Below are positions 57,478-64,000 of a stretch of DNA of 64,000 nt, piece after piece. Origin of the DNA: Pezizomycotina sp. ARF18. Its lineage: Eukaryota; Ascomycota. The position numbers were made by a program, and so were the translations under genes. The stretch is from positions 54,909 to 118,908 of the forward strand of contig AZLU01000093.1 in the NCBI GenBank assembly GCA_002224055.1, written 5' to 3'. Position 1 is the stretch's first letter. Every line of letters starts with the position of its first letter. The notes under the pieces are model-generated. The model ran no database searches. It worked only from the letters and a program-made list of their open reading frames with translations, and was not told the DNA's origin.

Positions 57478-57864
57478 TCATGCCGTTATTTGGTTTCGTA
57501 TTCCAATCCTCTTCGCCTCACGTATGTGCAAGAAATGATTACTAGGGTGCCATCTGCAGTATTGTGGTGACGTGTGTCCCCACTGGAAGGCGGCAGCCTC
57601 CCGAAGAAGGCCATCGGGGATCCAGTATTCATTATGGTGGTTCAACTGCGTCAGGGAAGCGCCCATCATACTATCGCGGATAGTACGTATCGCATGATTG
57701 CACTGAGCATTGTCCCACTGCCGCAAACTTGACTTCCAGCCTGCGACAATATCTTGCGACGTAGTCAACCAATACTTGGACTGAGTAAGCACTGTACTGA
57801 GCAGCACGACGATCGAGTCCGAGGAAATCTCGATATGACGGTCAAACGGGACACCATGAGACAT
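57478..57864 (-). CDS. Helical small-protein family, member 6
   Basis: One intact frame of 128 residues: MSHGVPFDRHIEISSDSIVV, LLSTVLTQSKYWLTTSQDIV, AGWKSSLRQWDNAQCNHAIR, TIRDSMMGASLTQLNHHNEY and a Trp/His-rich end (FQWGHTSPQYCRWHPSNHFL). DIVAGWKSSLRQ aligns with KIVDVWRKGLGQ of member 5, and RHIEIS...L with EEHIEVFRGAI. The C-terminal third diverges. A minus-strand TATATAAAGCG element lies about 147 bp upstream (58011-58021), as in member 5. Confidence 0.58.
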   Translation of the reverse strand: MSHGVPFDRHIEISSDSIVVLLSTVLTQSKYWLTTSQDIVAGWKSSLRQWDNAQCNHAIRTIRDSMMGASLTQLNHHNEYWIPDGLLREAAAFQWGHTSPQYCRWHPSNHFLHIREAKRIGIRNQITA

Positions 57865-60800
57865 ATTTGCATGTTTCTCCGCCGGATTCCTTGTGCGGCT
57901 TTCGACGGGGTCAGTCAGAACTTAGTGGTTTACGGTATCAAATGGGTGCTACTACTGCCAGTGGTTCATTGGTGTCCAGATGTCCGATGCAATCTATCGT
58001 CCAGAATTCACGCTTTATATAGTCTTTCCCAGATTTCAAACAGTTTATCATTAAACACAAAATGCTTAAGGAAGTGGTTTCTTGTACGCCTGGTAGCATT
58101 AGATTCATGATAGAACTTGAGGACGAACATAATCGAAGAAGCCACCATTTGCACCTGGTGAAATCGATCGAAATGGACTTGCTCTCAACGAAATCTTTCA
58201 AAGTCTACGTTTCAAATATGCCTGCTACCAAACCATAATCCCGCTGAAAAAACCAAAGATCACAAACCGAAACCCAATGTTTCTCGTCAGTATCGACAGA
58301 TCGCCTAAGGTCACCTTATCCGTGTTAATATAGCGGTATATTTCTTCTCATGAACATTCTGAGAAAAGGTAATACAGCACGCTCACTCCGCCATTCTGAT
58401 AAGCTCAGTCTTCCACGCCCTGTGATTGATCTTGAACTTCAAACAATAGTGTCTCCTATTGGGAAATTACCCGTACATATTGATATTCACAGGCTTTCCC
58501 CTTTTATAAATATCTGGTTAGCCTCGTGGAACACCCACTATGCTATCCTTCAGTAAGAATTATTTATCCTAGCAGGTATCTTTGGACAATCCACTTTCTC
58601 TCGATTAACGAAACGTTGTGGCGAAACACAATATTAGCCGATCAGGATTTTTATGGATTTATCCCTGTTGAAAGACTGAGGGCGACCTTGATGCGTAACT
58701 CAATGTGGGGCGCCGTCAGGTTTGTATTAGCGACGGCTGCTACCTACCTTCGAGATTCTCATTAGCAAAAGGGGTAGAGAAGTTAGCAACTAGAAGCCCC
58801 TACCTCCTTAGGTTCAATTTACCACGGAAGGCTAGGAGATTCCCACGCAATTTCTAACTAATTTCCACAAAGTTTCTCCGAATATGCACGGCTGTGACGG
58901 TTTTTTCATATTGAGGTCGAGCTCGACCATGCTCCCCCACGTATCTTTCTCGCCGTATATTTCCTCGGCTGTGGGCCCGAGCGCCGATCGAGAGTAGGAC
59001 CAAAACCACAGCCGTGGGGTCACGAGAAATAGGTCTCTATCGATAAAAATTAATAGAGATATTTTGACCTAAGGACTAGATCACCCTAACAGATTGTGGC
59101 TGGACACTTTAGAGGATCATCCCTGTTTCGTAGTAGAATTACCTGCCTTGCAAAACCGCAAGTCTACAACGTTTTAATCAACGGAGCATGTACAGCCGCC
59201 GGTCGTGAGGCAAAATACATGGAAAAGGCTATAAATAAGTCGCGCTATATCCATTATCAAGGACAAGAGGCAGCCCTGGCGCCGGGCGGTATTTCTTGCC
59301 CTATAAGCGCGTCAATTTCCGAAGATTGTTCTTTCCATGAAAGCAAATGCTGAAACGGTCCGAGAATCCCGGCGTAAGATTGGGGATCTCCGTTGGGATC
59401 GTGTAACTATCGCTACGTTTCTTTTTCGCCGAGCTGAAGTCCGTAGCCTTACATTTCGGTGTTTCCGGGTAGCTTCACGGTCGCCTTATTCATGAGAAAC
59501 TCGCAGAATTCACCTCACGTCTTTCCCCCGACAGATATGCAGCACATATAAGAGGCTTAGGCAAAAAAGCCCATCAAGCTCTCCGATTCTTATCCATAAG
59601 CGGAATGCATGCCATCGTGAGTCTGGTATTCTCTCGAAGATCGTGCCTAATTCCAACGCCTCAAACGTCTCGACAGCAAAGAGGAACTCTGCACGATTTC
59701 CGCTCATGAAAGCCAACATCTAGAAACCTCAAACAATACTCGTAGTAGCTGAACATGTCAACAATGACATTGGCAGCGTTGCATCACAAAGTGTTAAACA
59801 TGTCTATGTTACAGCTATTAAAACTTCAGCGAAAGGCATTGGCAACTTAAAAAGTCGACAAAACAGACGGTTTGCGTTTTAGATGATGGAAAAAAATTTT
59901 TCCACTCCAGACCTGAAGCAAATCCGAGAGACTCTTTTCCTTTTTTCTTCCTCTACTATCTCGTCTTATCTCTTAGAGACATTTTTTAATCGAATTTCAA
60001 ACCAGAAAAGCCAACGGGATCAAGAATAGGGCTCGTGCCTCGAGTTATAAGTCATTCCACTGGGGTCTATAATGGAATCCAGTCCTTTGTTAATATGCTG
60101 CTGGTGCCCTCCTGAGATTGCGCCTCTCCCAACAACGTGGCTCGCCTCCGGAAATTGATCCGGATTTGGAAAAATCCTTTTGGGCAGGCACGATTGTGAT
60201 ATTTTCGCTCATGAGAAAAAATAGCATCCGTTTTGATACCCCGTAATTGCGATGCCGAAGGCAGAAAAGAAGGAGCTTTGGTATGTCTAGCCTTGAGCCG
60301 GGCTGTCGAGAAGTTCTCTAGCTGAAGCCTGTGACGCCTGGGTGGACAGGCAGACCTACCACATGGCAATATTCTTACTGATTCAAGCGTTTGATAAAGA
60401 CTCCGATTGAAATTTTCAAGGGACATTGTTCCATCTACACAAGATGAGGATACTCGGCACTGCTTCAAGTCCTTCGAGAAGCATTCCTCCCATAAGTTTC
60501 ATAACTAAAAAGAAGCGTTCAGGGCCCCCAAATTCCCAGGGGTGTGAAATTTTTAAAAAGAAGTATCTCTCGGCTACGAGAACCTGAATTGAGATCTTCG
60601 GGGGCTCCAATTGCGTCCCTGAAACGGATAAAGTCGAGAAACCGCTATTTCAGCCAGACGCAGGTGCGTTTAAGGAACGCAATTCTACCCAATCCTACCG
60701 CTATTAAGGCAAGTCCTGCTTACAATGCACACGCAAGATCTCAACCGTCCCAATAAAGGCGGAAGGAACAAAAGCATAGGTCTTCATTGGGGCTTATAGC

Positions 60801-62130
60801 AGGGGGCTGCTAAATGTGTCAAATTTCACTGCGGGAAAGCGTAAAGTAAACAAAATTCCTCCCGCAATTTCGGCAGGAAATATTTTCCCCACTCAGGCCA
60901 TAAATTGAGCTATTTTTTTCCTTCTCTTGTTTTCATCACGACAAGAGAGCGATAGACACCTGACCGTGACACTGTAACTGTAATATGCTCTCCTCTTTTC
61001 GTTCTTTCCTCGCTTGTCGACGGCTTGACGGCTTGCTACTTAATTAATATATAATAAAATTCGAACGAGACTGTCCGGAAAGTCACAAAAGTGGGGTGAT
61101 ACTTTGCCTTTTCATCGTTTTCTGCACCATGATCCTTTTTGTATGTCAGTGCACCGCCATCTACTACAAATAAATTTGTAAGAAAACAGGAAAAAGAAAA
61201 AAGGAAAAAATTGAACATGGATCTATCGATGTCTCGGTTTTTCCGCCTGCTATCTTCAGGGTCAAAATACCAATCTTATGGGTTCTGTGCTTCTGGTCTC
61301 TGGCCCTCTTTTCTTCTCCAGAGTCCAGCCCCGAAGGCCTCCCACGCCTGCAATTGCAGCGAATGCCGCGCCATTACCCTAGAGTTCAGCGTCTATAAAC
61401 CTGTAACTTCCTAATCGAAGACAAGCAAGTGGATCCTACGGCAGCAGCAGCAAGTCATAGGTAGTTTAATACTAGCAGACCTATAAGAGTGTGTGGTCTA
61501 TAGTGCACAATCGAAAATAGATTCAGGGATGTTCCCAAACGTTATAGAAATAGTGACTGATCATGCCGCATGGGGTTATTATTGTTATTTATTATTATTA
61601 TCGTTTTTCGCTTCCTCCCACCGCCTCCAAGAACCTCCAGAAAAGAAAAGGTTACCCAGCTTCGACCATCTTGACGTTGCATCTTATAAATACGAGGATA
61701 GACCACCCCAGGCAACAGAAGAGAAAAGAAAAAAAAAGGAAGAGATGGTTCTACATTAGACGATGATTGATTTGTTATAATGAAAATAGCTAGCGCTGCC
61801 CCCAAGAAGAGTGTCAGCGTGCGCAGGCTCTACGAAGACGCAAAAGCTAGGAAGGGTAGGGATACTGGGATGTAGACGAATTATTCCAAGAAGTGTGTGT
61901 TTGACGATCCTTTTTGGATAACGACACCTTGCTCCTAGTTCCATTTCCCCCTCGTCATCTTCCCTTCCCTTCGCTTTTTTTTATTTCTTGTCCTTCCTTT
62001 AATTTTCCTTTTGACAAATATTCCGAATCCCTTTTATCAACTACACATCCTGCTCAAAATTCATGGCAGAGTCCTTCGTAAGTAAAAGATACTATTTCCC
62101 CTTTTCTACTAGTAAAGTCACAAAGAAAAC
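57865..62130. other. 4.3-kb stretch without a recognised gene
   Basis: The left end carries the promoter of member 6 and the right end a pyrimidine-rich leader (61947-62030) of the third rhodopsin-domain gene. Frames up to 133 codons (60067-60468 minus) show no motif or partner. An ACAAGAGG/CCTCTTGT-like pairing and scattered A/T runs are all I see. Confidence 0.4.
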
Positions 62131-63543
62131 ATGAGCGATGAAAACCGAGAGACCTTGCCCGAAAGTCGAAGAAAGCTAATGGAACGTAAACGCACTCCGA
62201 CATGTTACAGCACAACAAATTCCAACAAACGATCGCGGTCATCACATTTTGCTTCATTGCCATCCGGCTGTATATTCGCTGCTGGGTACGATGGCGGTTC
62301 CCCACGCTAAGCGATTACTTCGTCCTGGCAGCTTGGGGAATGTATTGCACCGCTATCATTGTCGACGAAGTGATTGTTCCGAAGATGGACTTTGAGAACA
62401 GCCAGGCCGACGTACTCTGGTGGAATAAGGTAAATGCGAATGCTTCGACCCAGCCACGACGAGTTGCTATTTCTTACCAGTGGACAAACAGTGAGGGTCA
62501 ATTGCTAACTTTAGGATTTTCGTTCCGAAAACAGTGGGTTTATTATTGGCAAATACAATACTTCACGATATACTACTGCATCAAAGCTTCCCTATTACTC
62601 TTCTACAACGAGTGGATACCGAGATCCCTGAACAAGCTATGGATTGCGAACCGCATCCTCATGGTTATTTGCGCAATATGTTACCTTTACCGCCCTCGCC
62701 AACGCACTGCGATGCCAACCCGTCCGTCTTCAGTGGGAAGGGGGTTGCCCACCTGCAAAGGGCCACTGGCTCACCATCTCGACATCCGTTTTGCACCTCT
62801 TCACCGACCTCCTAAGTAAGCAGTCTACCCATCTTCGGCAGAAAAACCCCCCACGCGGATGCGGTAATTTTGTTGTCATTTTGTTCACCTCGCTAACCTC
62901 CAGACGATCACCCAAATCAGTTTACATTCTTCCCGTCTTCGTCCTGTGGTACATGTCCGCCGTCCCCACGCGGAAGAAAATGGGGGCGGCATTTATGTTC
63001 CTCCTGGGCATCGTCTCCATTGTTTTCTCCGCCCTCCGCTTCGGTCTCACGGTATACTACTGGGGCCACCCAAACGGTAAAGTCACCCTGTCCGTAATCT
63101 ACGTCTCCCAAAACCTTGACGAAAGCGCGGGTATATTCGTCGTCTGCTGCCCGCAGATCAAACTATTCGTCGGTCGCGTTGTACGATTCTGGAGGAGGAA
63201 ATATTACGTGTGGACCGGGAAACCACTGCCGACCGAGTTCGAAATGTCGAGTATGAAGAATTCGGGACGGACACCGAAGCTTGCGGGTAAAGGGAGCTTG
63301 GGGAGTTTATATTCGACTGCCGGGATGGTTACGAACATTTCATCGCCTGGCATGGACAACGGCGCATATCTGACACTCAAGTCGCCCGTTCAAGAAGAGA
63401 TCGGGCAGACAGTCTTCCCATACGAGGATGGAACGATGACCCAGGAGGATGTCGAGCGGCTGCAGGTTGAGCAGGCTCGGACAAGACCAAGTCAGGAGCA
63501 TCACAGCGATGATAGAATAAGCCGTGGCCATATGCGTATTTAG
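62131..63543 (+). CDS. Rhodopsin-domain (PTH11-like) integral membrane protein, copy 3
   Basis: Start MSDENRETLPESRRKLMERK at 62131, a shift near 62200, then FQQTIAVITFCFIAIRLYIR, SDYFVLAAWGMYCTAIIVDE and an intron at 62430-62514 (GTAAAT, GCTAACT branch, TTTAG). Then FRKQWVYYWQIQYFTIYYCI, KASLLLFYNEWIPRSLNKLW and VICAICY, followed by FTALANALRCQPV and GHWLTISTSVLHLFTDLL. A second intron at 62816-62903 (GTAAGC, GCTAAC, CTCCAG) leads to VYILPVFVLWYMS, KKMGAAFMFLLGIVSIVFSA, LRFGLTVYYWGHPN, NLDESAGIFVVCCPQIKLFV and a cytoplasmic tail of about 110 residues with Ser/Thr and acidic patches. The order of seven helices and the R-W/C-x-P family residues are complete. Frame changes lie at base runs near 62200, 62520, 62675 and 62910. 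Confidence 0.85.
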
Positions 63544-64000
63544 CGTTCAACTTTCGGCGTTCATTTTATTTTTCGTTTGCTTTATGTTTCCTTTAACTTT
63601 TCTGCGTTCTAGGTTCTTGATTTTTGCGCGAAGTGTACGTTAGGGATATGGGATTACCCTGGTTTGGTCTCACGTAACGACATTCATGTTCTCAAATTTT
63701 GTTATACATTTTTGGATTCTTTTTTGGGCGGCACCTGGAAGTTACGGTTCGTTAAAAGTCTAGATGTACTTTTATTGTATTTTGAAGGTTATTGGACACT
63801 GAAGCATACACAAAGACTTCAGCATTTTTCTGCTATCTTCCTCCTCTAATATTAGCCTTAGGAAATCAAGGGATCTTGAGGTCCTGAAGTGTTTGTATTG
63901 TTCATGATCACGATGCCACTGCACAAGCCACCGAAACCTTCAATTGCTTTCGGGTCTATAACTGATCTCAACCTAGCACCTGTAAACAGGTTCACAAGTT
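63544..64000. other. 3' flank of rhodopsin-domain copy 3
   Basis: T-rich sequence (63565-63620) directly after the stop probably holds the polyadenylation region. No further gene is seen before the window ends. Confidence 0.4.

Noticed and set aside
60067-60468. 133-codon minus-strand frame
   Set aside because: Composition and codon use look random and I recognise nothing in it; a neighbouring frame overlaps it equally well.
61200-61414. Frame with CNCSEC resembling a GFA-type zinc motif
   Set aside because: A lone CxCxxC at the wrong place and no other GFA block in any frame; probably chance.

Overview
The window is nuclear DNA of a filamentous ascomycete (Pezizomycotina). The evidence is short GT-AG introns of about 60-117 bp with CTAA/CTGA-type branch points, gene families typical of these fungi (WSC, PTH11-like rhodopsin-domain proteins, a STAND/TPR relative, arrestin-like, RNase T2), and two copies of a Ty1/Copia retroelement worn down by repeat-induced point mutation (RIP). 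I see no rRNA, tRNA, CRISPR or bacterial-type operon.

Layout. 1-2.3 kb: a small secreted WSC-domain gene. 2.26-7.10 kb: Copia copy 1 (minus). 7.8-13.2 kb: RNase T2, pieces of a STAND/TPR-type gene, a small secreted Cys protein and a first rhodopsin-domain gene. 15.2-23.8 kb: an alpha/beta-hydrolase, a TDA3-like FAD oxidoreductase and a second rhodopsin-domain gene. 23.8-28.1 kb: nothing recognised. 28.1-36.6 kb: a minus-strand array of five small Cys-rich genes with an MCTK-type head. 38.5-44.2 kb: a beta-lactamase-like gene split by Copia copy 2 (plus). 45-50 kb: two small orphans and an arrestin-like gene. 50.3-57.9 kb: a second minus-strand array, of about six small helical orphan genes, most with a common promoter block. 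62.1-63.5 kb: a third rhodopsin-domain gene.

Two points govern how to read the genes. First, nearly every conserved gene is cut into two to five overlapping frames, yet splice sites, signature motifs and termini are intact. Almost every frame change sits at a short run of one base, as if the run were one base too long or short, and nonsense changes are few. I read this as uncorrected homopolymer-length error in the assembly rather than decay, so I call most of these genes CDS. Second, the two Copia copies are true fossils, with CpA and TpG almost absent inside and no long open frame, but with clean 5-bp target duplications and outer ends that largely escaped RIP.

The most promising undescribed material is the two tandem families: the MCTK Cys-rich/coiled-coil proteins, and the helical proteins with a W-centred motif and a shared core promoter about 135-165 bp upstream of their starts. 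Their function is unknown; lineage-specific expansion with conserved promoters suggests two co-regulated accessory systems.
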